In this document: piece by piece, positions 41,905 through 51,430 of the stretch | Numbering within the stretch: position 1 is the stretch's first letter | Layout of the letters: each line of letters begins with the position of its first letter | Assembly: GCA_963978895.1 (NCBI GenBank) | Contig: CAXBUH010000067.1 | Location: 1 to 64,000, forward strand | Direction: 5' to 3' | DNA from: Erpobdella octoculata | Lineage: Eukaryota > Annelida > Clitellata > Hirudinida > Erpobdellidae | Length of the DNA: 64,000 nt | The notes under the pieces: generated by a model | Seen by the model: the letters and a program-made list of their open reading frames with translations, nothing else | Database searches by the model: none | What the model was told of the DNA's origin: nothing | Program-made: the position numbers and the translations under genes

Positions 41905-42107
41905 CTATTGATATCCCAACAAGTATTTTTATTAACATTGAAGATATTAGAAGGTATATGTAGCATTAACCAAGCTTTATTTATTATCGTCCAATAAACT
42001 GCAAAATCATTCTTCTGGACCTGTAATACGATTTTGACCGCCTCCGACGTCATTGGAGGACAATGGGTTTGACCCAGAAGAGTATGAGTTTGAAACAGAA
42101 AATGAAT
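41905..42107 (+). mobile_element. Inverted fragment of the SAP-gag LTR element
   Basis: On the plus strand: an LTR-like part (AAGGTATA..., TTATTTATTATCGTCCAATAAACTGCAAAA, GTAATACGATTTTG), then directly gag sequence (GACGTCATTGGAGGACAATG, encoding [19 protein letters not shown]), which ends at a junction with the LTR of the minus-strand element. The primer-binding site and SAP start are deleted between the two parts. Confidence 0.72.
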
Positions 42108-42244
42108 TAAAAAAGGCTTTGTTAAGGCTATTATACCTTTTGATCTCTTAATAATAATATCCCTAATAAATGTTCTGAATCCTTTAACGTTTATCAATAG
42201 GAAGCTGATCGTAAAATCAGTGATTTTACATGATTACCCCCTTC

Positions 42245-42590
42245 TTAATTCTGTTCGTCCCGAACAGCATAGTCGCTTTTGAGAAATACGACTCGGCCAC
42301 GAACACGAAATACCTTGATCTTTACTCGTGGCTTTGACCCCAATTCGCAAACAACATGGTCAAGTCTCTTGACCGTTTGACGCAGTTTCTTTACAGTCCT
42401 TCTTTGGCTCATCAACAGAGCCTTTCTTTGGCTCATCGTCGCCATTTCTGCACGGTTCATCACAGCCTTTTTTGCATGTCTCGTCCTGAACATCTTTGTA
42501 CGGTTTATCGGAACTGTCTGCTTTTTCTTCTTCCTTCACATCTTTTAGATCTTTCTTAAGAAACTCTTCAATAAGTTTTTAGAAAACACG
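42245..42590 (-). pseudogene. C-terminal part of the SAP-gag element 2 protein
   Basis: The segment VKRLDHVVCELGSKPRVKIK, VFRVRGRVVFLKSDYAVRDE, QN-stop matches element 1 up to KVF and then shows the probable true ending. It is separated from the upstream acidic region by frame changes near 42500-42580. Confidence 0.5.
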
Positions 42591-42992
42591 TTCCATAAAT
42601 CCATTAAATCTGTTATTTGATTTTAAAATGACTCTTAGTCTATCTGATTCAGAATCCTCTGTGGATTCATCTGATTCAGAATCCTCTGTGGATTCATCTG
42701 ATTCAGAATCCTCTGTGGATTCATCTGATTCAGAATCCTCTGTGAATTCATCTGATTCAAAATCCTCTGTGGATTCATCTGATTCAGAATCCTCGGTACC
42801 GTTCTCTGTTCTTGGCTCATCCTTTTCAGAGTTTTTGCTGGCTGCATTGCTATTGTTGTTTTTGTCATCTTTGTTTTCTTCCAAGCTACAATCGAACGTT
42901 TTCTTTTCACATTCCAACTCGGCTCTTTTATCGGTGTCAACTTTTGTATCGTCCAGCGGATCTTTCTTCAAATCATCACCATCGTGTCTCAA
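42579..42992 (-). pseudogene. Acidic repeat region of element 2
   Basis: 137 codons overlapping the end of the upstream ORF in another frame. It begins RHDGDDLKKDPLDDTKVDTD, matching LRDDGGNLKKDPLDDTKVDT in element 1, and then has six tandem copies of ESDESTED encoded by a 24-bp DNA repeat (about 42640-42800). Element 1 has only one degenerate copy, so the array expanded here. The frame change is near 42990. Confidence 0.55.
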
Positions 42993-44035
42993 ATCAGTGT
43001 CTTCTTTTTTGTCAAATTAGCTTCGACGTATTTCTTGATTAGAGTTTTGTCCGTTTTTAAATCCTTAGTTGCTTCATCCGAGTCAGATTCGTCACTAAAA
43101 TCTGACCCAAAATATTCGGTGCCGTTGTCTGTTATGGAGGCTTCCGTTTCAGAACCGTCGCTGAGTGGGTAAAAGCCATCGCTGTTATTGCCATTATTAT
43201 AATCATCATCGTCACTTTCATCCTCATCTTTTTGCATTTCGTTTTCAACATTCTTTTCATCTTCTTTAGATTTGTTGTCGACGTCCAAACCGAACATATC
43301 ATTGATTGGAGTTTCGTCCGTTTTTAAATCCTTAGTTGCTTCATCCGAGTCAGATTCGTCACTAAAATCTGACCCTGAATATTTGGTGCCGTCGTTTGTT
43401 ATGGAAGCTTCCGTTTCAGAACCGTCGCTGAATGGGTAAAAGCCATCGCTGTTATTGCCATTATTAAAATCATCATCATCACTTTCATCCTCATCGTTTT
43501 GCATTTCGTTTTCAACATTCTTCTCATCTTCTTTAGTTTTGTTTTCGACGTCCAAACCGACCGTATCGCTGACACCATCTTTGCATGGTTCATCTTGATC
43601 ATCCTTGCAAGGTTCATTATCATGACCGTTTTTGACAGGCACATCATCATGATCGTCTTTGACAGGCTCATCATCATGACCATCTTTGCATGGTTCATCT
43701 TGTACATTCTTGCATGGTTCATCATGACCGTCTTTTTTGTTTCCGCAATTGTTTGTGTCACCATTGAGGAGTTCAAGAAATTTCTTCATTTCCTGCTGTG
43801 CTGCTCTGTTTTCCTCTTGTGCTGCTCTGTATTCTTCCGCCATTTTGTTCAGAGCCTTCATTAATTTATTTTCTGTTTCAAACTCATACTCTTCTGGGTC
43901 AAACCCATTGTCCTCCAATGACGTCCGGAGGAGGTCCACGAGCTCAGGCTTTCTTCCTTTATTACTGAGCGCTCGTTTCCTAAGTTCCCGCCTCAATTCG
44001 AGTATCGAGAGTTCATCCAATGCTTTCAAAACCAT
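42989..44035 (-). CDS. SAP-domain gag-like protein of element 2
   Basis: 348 codons starting 27 bases from the LTR, in the expected position after the primer-binding site. Residues 3-40 are a SAP domain (LDELSILELRRELRKRALSN, KGRKPELVDLL). A short coiled-coil-like segment follows (ALNKMAEEYRAAQEENRAAQ, QEMKKFLELL, about 60-95), then DEPCKDG-type repeats (about 105-150). The last half is two tandem copies of a ~84-residue acidic unit starting GLDV(E/D)NK(T/S)KEDEKNVENE, at about 43560-43310 and 43300-43055. Element 1 has one copy, so the duplication is specific to this copy. The DNA-binding SAP start plus coiled coil would suit a gag protein that packages nucleic acid. This is inference. Confidence 0.65.
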   Translation of the reverse strand: MVLKALDELSILELRRELRKRALSNKGRKPELVDLLRTSLEDNGFDPEEYEFETENKLMKALNKMAEEYRAAQEENRAAQQEMKKFLELLNGDTNNCGNKKDGHDEPCKNVQDEPCKDGHDDEPVKDDHDDVPVKNGHDNEPCKDDQDEPCKDGVSDTVGLDVENKTKEDEKNVENEMQNDEDESDDDDFNNGNNSDGFYPFSDGSETEASITNDGTKYSGSDFSDESDSDEATKDLKTDETPINDMFGLDVDNKSKEDEKNVENEMQKDEDESDDDDYNNGNNSDGFYPLSDGSETEASITDNGTEYFGSDFSDESDSDEATKDLKTDKTLIKKYVEANLTKKKTLI

Positions 44036-44217
44036 TCTTGTATCCCACTTCTGATCACCAATGTTACGATATCACCAAAATTGTATACCGGGATCAATAG
44101 AATGTTTTTGCAGTTTATTGGAAAATAATAAATGAAGGCTTTGTTAAGGCTATTATACCTTTTTGATCTATTAATAATAATATCCCTAATAAATGTTCTG
44201 AATCCTTTAACGTTTAT

Positions 44218-44219
<2 letters not shown>

Positions 44220-44263
<44 letters not shown>

Positions 44264-44290
44264 ATATATATATATATATATATATATAAG
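44220..44290. repeat. (TA)n tract truncating the element 2 LTR
   Basis: TA runs broken by TTATTA at about 44258. Confidence 0.9.
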
Positions 44291-44299
44291 TATATCGGA

Positions 44300-46185
44300 C
44301 ATAAAGGTATTATTGATACGGATGCAATGATGGCCTCCAAACCGATTTAGAGTCTTCGGCGTCGCCTGTAACGTCATCTATAGAATTGGAATGATTATTT
44401 TAGTGTTTCGATATCCGTAATTGACCGTAATAGTAGCTCATCTAAGATATATCTTTATAATCTCAATGATATTCTTGGTTGTGTGTGAGTATGTGTGTGC
44501 CACCTGTAGTGTGCACGACAGTGCCGTAGCCCGTATCGTCTGCAGCTGGAATTCGAAACTTTCTCAGCTTCTTTTTTGCTATTGCTAACCGCATTCGCCA
44601 TCGCCTATAAATAAACACGCTGGGTTTTTTCACTTTTTTAATTCTTGCATAGAGGCACTTTCTCGTGTTTGTCATCATTATCATGCCGCGTCACTAAATA
44701 AAGTAAATAAATACTTTCTATCGGCGGTAGCGTTTTATTTAGAGTCTAAATTTAGACAAATAGATGTACCGAAACTAAACAAATGAAACTTATTTCAAGT
44801 TGTAAAAAAAAATTAAATTTGGTAAATTTTTATAAATTTTGAAATTTTTTAATATTTATATATTTTTTTCAATGAATTTCTTTAATGTAGTTATTAATAT
44901 TGTCTGTCGCGTATAGTTCATCATTCTATGTTATCTCTAGGCAAAATTTCCGCTTCAGTCGAGATCCCGAAATCGTATCGTATCGTATCGATATCGTATC
45001 GTTATTGTTTGAAGCGTCTCGTATCGTATCGTTTAATTCGAGGCAAATTTCAGAAATCGTATCGTATCGTATCGTTCCAAAAACATAACGGGACGCAGAA
45101 GCTTAGTAATTTTGCTCCAGCCAGCCGACATCCTAAAAAATATTCGGCGCCCAGGTCTACTTGGGGGTGCGTCGGTCGGTTGGAGAGCAAACTTATCATG
45201 ATCATCTCTTTCTTCACCTGAACAAAAAGAAGCACATCATTGCGATCATCATTAACCTTATCTGAAAAAAAAGAAACACGTCATCTAAAAAATAATTAAA
45301 TCTTTCCTATTAACTCTTGTAGTTGAACAATTCTTGAACTCTTACCAAATAGTATGGTAAATTTTCGTATCAATTTATGTCGTTTATGTCTAAATCTTTT
45401 TTTGATGAAACGTCACTAAAAAAACTCGTGGATAAAACATTACTATTCCATTTTACAGTTTTCGTGATTTCCAAGGGGCGAAAAATTGTTCTTCACGCAA
45501 ATGGTGGACCAGAGGTGAACATTGGCTGGGTTGACGCATGGGTTGGATTGGGTTGGGTTGGATCCAATTTTTTTGACACATGCGTGGGTTAGGTTAGGTT
45601 GAAAAAAATATATAAAAATTTTAACAAAAAAGTTGTTAACTGTGGGCTGGGTTATTTTTTTATAATGGTTTATAGTCCTTTACACCAGGTGTTTTAAGAC
45701 TGAAATAGCTGTATTAAGCACGTAAGTACTTCCTGTCGCGAATCATAATTTGATTTTTTTAACTTTTCCCTCCTCCTTTTTCCAGGCTTGGGACTGGCTC
45801 GCAATTAGCGAGGAGGAGTTGGGTTGGGTTAGAAAATTTAGCTTTTCAGGTGGGTTGGGTTGGGTTGAGAAAGTGGTGTGTTGGGTTGGGTCGCCAAAAA
45901 TGGACCCATGTCCACTTCTGGGGTGGGCTATCAGGATACCCATGCCCCTAAACACGCCACTGTATTTATAAACCAGGTCTGAGATAAATGTTCGGCTTTC
46001 AAATATCTAAGACTTTGCTGATTGATGGAAATACTGTTAATTAAATAAAATAAATATAATTACATTTGTATAATGGCATTTTATTTACGCATAAAAATGT
46101 ATAAATTAATACGTTTTCAAAACCGTTTAAATGGTTTTAACCTTTAAACTAAACTGCATTAGTTACCAGATGTAAACAATTACTA
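44300..46185. other. Interval with several transposon-end-like simple repeats
   Basis: Contains (ATCGT)n-rich DNA at 44970-45075 and GGGTTGGGTT-rich DNA at 45510-45600 and 45820-45930. The latter pair is bounded by CCAGAGGTGAACATTGG (about 45509) and CCATGTCCACTTCTGG (about 45905-45920), inverted with respect to each other, suggesting a ~410-bp hAT-like MITE. A minus-strand ORF at 44463-44684 has no recognised domain. Confidence 0.45.
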
Positions 46186-46193
46186 TTGGGCCC

Positions 46194-46788
46194 TGTCAGT
46201 GCTGGACCCCCCCCCCTCTTTTTTATTCTATTTTATTTATATTATTATTTAGTATCTTCCATGGGCCACGTCGAACTTATTTGTAATCCTTTGTGTTAAC
46301 GAGCCAATCGGAGCGCGTTTGTTTCCCGCAATTAATAGGGGTGTATATTTTTTAATATATATTGAGAAATCTACCGATTAATTAATTAAATAAATCTCGT
46401 GGATTATAGTTTATATATATGTTTATAAGTAGTGAAAATCTGATGTCTTCGCGATCGAGATTTAAGGAGCTATTAATATGTTTTGTATTTGTTTATATCG
46501 GTTTATCGATTTGTTAATATTTCGTGGTTTGAAAGCCTTATATAAGGGAGAGCTTCTTCCTCGTCTTCCTCTCTCTCTCGGTCGCTAGAAACTCTTGCTG
46601 TTCGTTTTTGTGTGGAAGGCTACGTTTGCTTGTATATTTTTAGGAGGGAAAGTCCTACGTGACTGTTTCCACGCGATTGTTTCTCTAATCGATTAGTTTA
46701 AACACTAACCTGCTTGCTTTTTATAAGTTAATAAATTTCGTTCTCAAAATCTTCAAAGTTAGTGTAAATTGGCGGCACGCTACTGACA
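46194..46788 (+). mobile_element. Solo LTR, 595 bp
   Basis: Begins TGTCAGTGC and ends GCTACTGACA, with inverted TGTCAGT/ACTGACA tips. A perfect 5-bp duplication GGCCC flanks it (46189-46193 and 46789-46793). The interior has TATATAAGGGAG (about 46538-46550) as a promoter and AATAAA (46730-46735) as a poly(A) signal, in plus orientation. No internal retroelement sequence remains, so this is an LTR-LTR recombinant. Confidence 0.82.
46536..46550 (+). promoter_or_regulatory. TATA box of the solo LTR
   Basis: CTTATATAAGGGAG lies 180 bases upstream of AATAAA, the spacing expected of an LTR promoter and its polyadenylation signal. Confidence 0.55.
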
Positions 46789-46792
46789 GGCC

Positions 46793-46828
46793 CACTGATC
46801 TCTATAATATAACTGGATTGCGCTTAGC
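46793..46828. repeat. Inverted repeat, left copy, flanking the THAP region
   Basis: CACTGATCTCTATAATATAA and the following CTGGATTGCGCTTAG match 50850-50885 exactly in inverted orientation. Beyond it both sides carry a diverged ATGGCGGC/GGCGAC motif. The solo LTR is inserted at its outer edge. Confidence 0.75.
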
Positions 46829-46839
46829 CCATTATTTCA

Positions 46840-47730
46840 ATAGAAATGTTGTCGCCAGTTTGCCGCCATGTTACCAATCCAGCCGTCGTGTTTACGTCGG
46901 TCGTCGCATGATATACGAACAATTAGGGGGTTTTAATTAAATTAAACTATTTTACTTGAAAATAAAATTTGTTATTTAGTTATTTGGTATTTTTAACATT
47001 CTTTTACTACGGTCATTATGATAGTTATTCGGTAACACATGCAAAAGATTTGGCAGTCACACAGATGAAACGCGCTGCAGATCACCGCAAGAAAATCGCT
47101 CCGCTATGGTTTAGCTAGCTAGTTTAGTAAGTACAGAATAGGTTGTACAAGAAACTGTATGACTCGAAAAGTTTTGAGTCTATTTAGTATAGTAACTTTT
47201 AACATCAAAATGTTTGTTAAATGTAGTAGTAAGTTATGTTGTGTTAATAAAGAAATTAAATAAAGACATTTTCCTTGAGAATTTTTTCAAAGTTAACGGT
47301 ATTTTTTGTGTCACCTAGGTGTATACTATATATATAGTCTAAAGTCTAAGTCTAGTCTATAATAATGGGTCAACGAATAATATACTTAGTTTAGGCTGAA
47401 TAAGTTACATTGTATTGTAGACTATAGCATATTAAAATTTCATTTAATTTTTATCATTTGTAAAGGTTTTTCATTTGATTCAGTTTTTAGGCTTTAAGAT
47501 TACAAATGAGAAGGAAATGATATTTGAATTAAATAATTTAATGCCAAACTAAAAACTAACAGGTGAAATAGACATTATTTGTTACATGTAATGTAAGTGA
47601 TATGCACCCATCTGGTTGAGAAAAAAAAACTTGTTACTACTTATTAAAAAATATATTAAATAAACTGATATAATACCGAAGACAAAAATGAGCAAAGATA
47701 AACACAACCTGACTTATTGAAAACAAGTTG
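46840..47730. other. Interval without recognised features
   Basis: AT-rich DNA, no credible genes. Confidence 0.45.
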
Positions 47731-47741
47731 AAAGATATAAA

Positions 47742-48863
47742 GGAATCCTGCAGTATAGCGTCCTGAACCGATTTCGATGAAAAAACGGTTTAAAAAACTG
47801 TTTAATAGAATAACCATAGAACATTATAAAAACATATTACGAACAAGTATTTTACAGAAAAACTTACTAAAAACCGACTTTAAGCAAAAATATCCAAAGG
47901 CAATGTTGACACACGGAATAATACAATTCAATGAATGAAAAGCAAGGAAGAGTTAATATTCAAATAAAATAACATAATAAAATAATAAATACATTTTAAA
48001 AAGTTACAAATAAATTTTTAATTATTTAAATTTTAAAAAATCAGAATGCTGAGTGGAAATTTATCTATGACTAGCGGGGGATCCAGCGTTTCCCGGGGTT
48101 TTCCCATCATTTTTCTTTCGCTCCCGTTTCCTTCCCCGCTAGTTTTCTCGCTCCAGATTGTTTTCCCGCTCCCGATCGTTTTCCCGCTCCCGATCGCCTT
48201 CCCGTTCCCGCTGCATTCCCGCTCCCGATTGCTCTTTTCTTCCTGGTCGCTTTGTCGCTCATTCTTTCGCTCTCCAAACGATTCTGCTAGCCACATGACC
48301 TCTAAAACTCAAAATTTCTGCTCCAAGAAATATGATAGAAACCGTACCAAACACAGCCAAGTCGCCAAGTACTTTTACTTTGATATTATTTTAATTTTTC
48401 TTGGTGTTCTGTTGCTAATTTATTGTTTTCAATGTTTTTTTTAATTTTTCTCAAGGCAATTTGACATAAAGCGCCGCATTTAAAAAAACGGTTTTAGACA
48501 TGGAGCGGGTAACGCAACTCGTACTTCTAAAGCAAACTAATATTTTTCAATTTTTTACTTCCAAAAATTTTTATATTTTTTTCCTAAATTGTCTATTTTC
48601 ATTTTAAATGTGTTTAATTTTTATTACCTTTATTCCTTCTGTTCACTTCTATCGCTATTGACAAATAGATCTTCATCGGGAACTACGTTAACTTCGGGAG
48701 TAATTTATAAATGTTCTAAAGTGCTATAATTTTTGTTTTTTTCAGTTTTTTATGTTGTAATTAGTCTTTATTTCCATTATTTATGTTTTAAATATCATTT
48801 ACGTTAAAAAACCGGCCATTTTTCATCGAAATCGGTTCAGGACGCTATACTGCAGGATTACCG
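47742..48863. mobile_element. Inverted-repeat element X with nested Helitron end
   Basis: The ends are inverted: AATCCTGCAGTATAGCGTCC then TGAACCGATTTCGATG at left, the same inverted at 48812-48860. GATATAAA occurs at 47734-47741 and 48864-48871, consistent with an 8-bp duplication. The interior is non-coding apart from the Helitron-derived minisatellite at 48071-48290. A relative spans 51446-57598. It lies 15-20 bases beyond the THAP gene stop codon. Confidence 0.65.
48071..48290 (-). mobile_element. Helitron 3' end with CCCGCTCCCGATCG minisatellite
   Basis: On the minus strand it ends ...CCCGGGAAACGCTGGATCCC, CCGCTAG (CTAG 48071-48074), T. The adjacent 48105-48260 is a GC-rich minisatellite of the same kind as 19620-19830. 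The same insertion occupies the same place in element X' (56800), so it predates their duplication. Confidence 0.68.
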
Positions 48864-48885
48864 GATATAAATTGTCATTGTCTAA

Positions 48886-50764
48886 TTATTGACCTTTAAA
48901 CAAAATCAGCTTAGTTAAATCTTTACGAATGTTGATACCCGAAACAACTACAGTTTTCTGTTTTACTAAATGATGTAATCTAATAGTCGCATAGCTATGA
49001 GCAACACATTTAATTAAATTAAAAATGTGATTGTTATCTGGTGTGCTATCATACATGTGAAAGTCTAAGGATTTGAAAGCGATCATGCCAACTTCACTGA
49101 GAACCAGTGTTTGACTTGATTTCAATTTTTTTCTCATAATCAGAGCTCGATCAACAATATAATTCATTTTTCTTTTCATTGCCTTTGGGGTGGTTTGAAT
49201 ATTGTACGAGTGTTCCCTAGAAATTAAAACAGCTGATGACGTTGAAGGAATGTATGACTCTGCAGATACGACTTCAGTTATTGATTGCTCTTCATGTGGT
49301 CTTGGTTTTCTTGACTTGGAAAACTAGCAAAATATACAAAAGCAATAATTCATGAAAGATTTTTTAAAAATTTTACAAGGTAAGCATGCTTGAAAAAATA
49401 ACATCTTGTCGTAGTTTTCTAAATGTAGGTTATCTAATGTAAAGTAATGAAAATGTATTTAGTTTTTATACCTCACAAGACATTGTAGGTATGTATGGGT
49501 CTGCAGTTGCAACTCCAGTTGTTGGTTGCTCTTCATGTGGTCCTGGTTTTCTCGACTTGAGAAAATAACAAAATGATCAAGCAATAAATAATAAAATATT
49601 TTAAAATAATTTTACAAGATAAGTATATTTAAAAAATAAAAATTTACATGGTAATCATAATCTAAAAATAACATTTTATTGTAGTTTTCTATATCATGTA
49701 GCCTATGTAATGTAAAGTAATAAATATGTATTTAGCTTTTATACCTCAGTGCAGCGATCTGGAAAATTAAAAATAGTTGGAATAGCACCATGGCGAAGTC
49801 GAGTTGTTTGTCCAGTTCTATCGAAGCAATTCTCTTCAAAATGTTCTGAGCAAACCACAGACTTCTTTGTAGAATAAAAATTTGAACGATTCATATTGGC
49901 CACCCATTGCGTTAACAACTCAGGCTTAGTGAAGGGAAACCTGCAAATAGGAAGATATTGCACATTTTACTAGTCTCCATTGCCTAAACCTACAAGTTGC
50001 TAGTCAATATGACCAAAGAACAGGAGTTTTCTAATTTAATGGTTGTTGAGGTGTTAAGATTTTTTATGATTCACCGTTATTTTTCTTCAAGGATCAAGGA
50101 CACTTATTGTCCCATAACAAAATAAGAATAAACTATAATTCATAAGGTGACTAAAAAAGAGAACTGTTTGCAATGATGTTGATAGCAACAATAATTATAT
50201 TGATGGGAAAAGTAAAATGAGATGATTCAGTGATAAAGACACATTGTAGAAAAATGCACATCATATCATAGTCAAAATGTTTGCTGTTTTTCAATATAGA
50301 CACAAGCAAACAGTTTTGACATTGAAACAATGTTTCCAACTTACAAACATTTCAATAGTCTTTTTGTCAGGTTTTGCAAGAAAAATTAATAGTTAGTGAA
50401 TATAAAATATAATATGATCTCTCTCTACTCAAACTAACTAAAACTAAATCAAGATAATTCTCAAAGTACTTAAAATAGAAACGAAGTCAGAAATTCTACA
50501 TTTCATCTTTGCGAACTTAAAACGTAAACAAACACTATTTTTAAACCTTTCAATAATGAGCTTGAGGACACAATTATTTAGGCTAGGCTGACATAGTTAA
50601 TAGTTTAGTTATTTGCTCAGCCAAACGACAGTGTTGCTAAATATAGCTCAGACGGCAAATAAACCTTGCTAAAAAAAATCTTAATTAAGTACTTACAAAT
50701 GAAATGACTGTTTTGCTCCCTTATATTGTCTATTAAAGCAATTACAAGCAGCCCAATTTGGCAT
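48886..50764 (-). CDS. THAP-domain protein, P-transposase-like, four exons
   Basis: Exons: 50764-50697, 49940-49745, 49555-49472 and 49314-48886 (258 residues). All introns have GT...AG borders (GTAAGT/TTGCAG; GTATAA/TCAAG; GTATAA/CCAAG) and frames join cleanly. The THAP finger is complete: MPNWAACNCFNRQYKGAKQS, FHLFPFTKPELLTQWVANMN, VVCSEHFEENCFDR, LRHGAIPTIFNFP, giving the C2CH ligands Cys7, Cys9 or nearby, Cys and His of CSEH, and the AVPTIF-like end. Exon 3 (SRKPGPHEEQPTTGVATADP) and the start of exon 4 (SRKPRPHEEQSITEVVSAES) are duplicates. Exon 4 ends like THAP9/P-element-type transposases (IRLHHLVKQKT, RKDLTKLILFKGQ), but the catalytic core is absent. It is either a deletion derivative or a domesticated DNA-binding protein. 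No stops or frameshifts were found. Confidence 0.72.
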
Positions 50765-50849
50765 TTTTAAACTTCTAAAAAGATTCCGTCAATAGAATCA
50801 GATAGTTGGCGTTCCAAAATGGCGACCAGCGGCGACTCCCAGGCAGGTC

Positions 50850-50885
50850 TAAGCGCAATCCAGTTATATTATAGAGATCAGTGAT
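50850..50885. repeat. Inverted repeat, right copy, upstream of the THAP gene
   Basis: Reverse complement of 46793-46828. It lies about 90 bases upstream of the THAP start codon and is followed by AAAATGGCGACC on the gene side, so it is likely part of the gene's promoter or first-exon region as well as a transposon end. Confidence 0.7.
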
Positions 50886-51199
50886 TGGGCCAAGTAAACA
50901 GTTAGGTTATATAATATATTAAATAGGTCTTTTTTTAGCTGAATAGTTTTTTTTATCGCCAAAAGTTAGTAATTACAATGTTTAAACGAAATTCTTAGAC
51001 TCTTGAAAAACCTAGCTTTGTTATATTTGTTGCTTTGATTAGTGATTAGATTAATTAATAAGACGATTAAGTGAGGGATAATAGATAATATGATAATAAT
51101 ATAAGACATTGTTTAGTGTTTAGTAGTATGTTTTTATTATAGTTTACTTACACATCGTAAAACTCATCAAACTTATCAAAAGAGCGGTAGATTAGTGGT

Positions 51200-51430
51200 C
51201 GCTGTTATTGCCCCGGCGGTTAGCTGTGGAAATAATCGGTAAAATTGCTAATGAGCCGGCAGTCGCGCCGTAAGTCTTCCTAAAATTAAACCCTAACCAT
51301 AACCCTAACTCTATCCCTACCCCTTTAGAAAATATGTACATCTTTATCAATTGATCGAAGAATCAATTGTTTTGGCAAACCCGCCGGCTCAGTAGCAATT
51401 TTACCGCTTATTGCCCCGGCAAACGGCGCC
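51200..51430. mobile_element. MITE with telomere-like interior
   Basis: Inverted ends GGTAAAATTGCTAATGAGCC (51238) and GGCTCAGTAGCAATTTTACC (51381-51400), with further matching on the outside. Inside, 51288-51322 reads AAACCCTAACCATAACCCTA and onward, a degenerate telomere-type repeat. Non-coding. Confidence 0.6.

Larger units (their letters stand above)
42108..44222 (-). mobile_element. SAP-gag LTR element 2
   Basis: Same family as element 1. The left LTR is partial (42108-42230, ending TTTTACA), and the right LTR is 44062-44219, cut by a TA tract at 44220. The polypurine tract (about 42235-42245) and primer-binding site (just left of 44062, with one inserted base pair) are recognisable. 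No pol genes. It lacks the SINE found in element 1 and so shows the uninterrupted gag. Confidence 0.78.

Noticed and set aside
44463..44684. 73-codon basic ORF
   Set aside because: No recognisable domain, no neighbouring exon signals.
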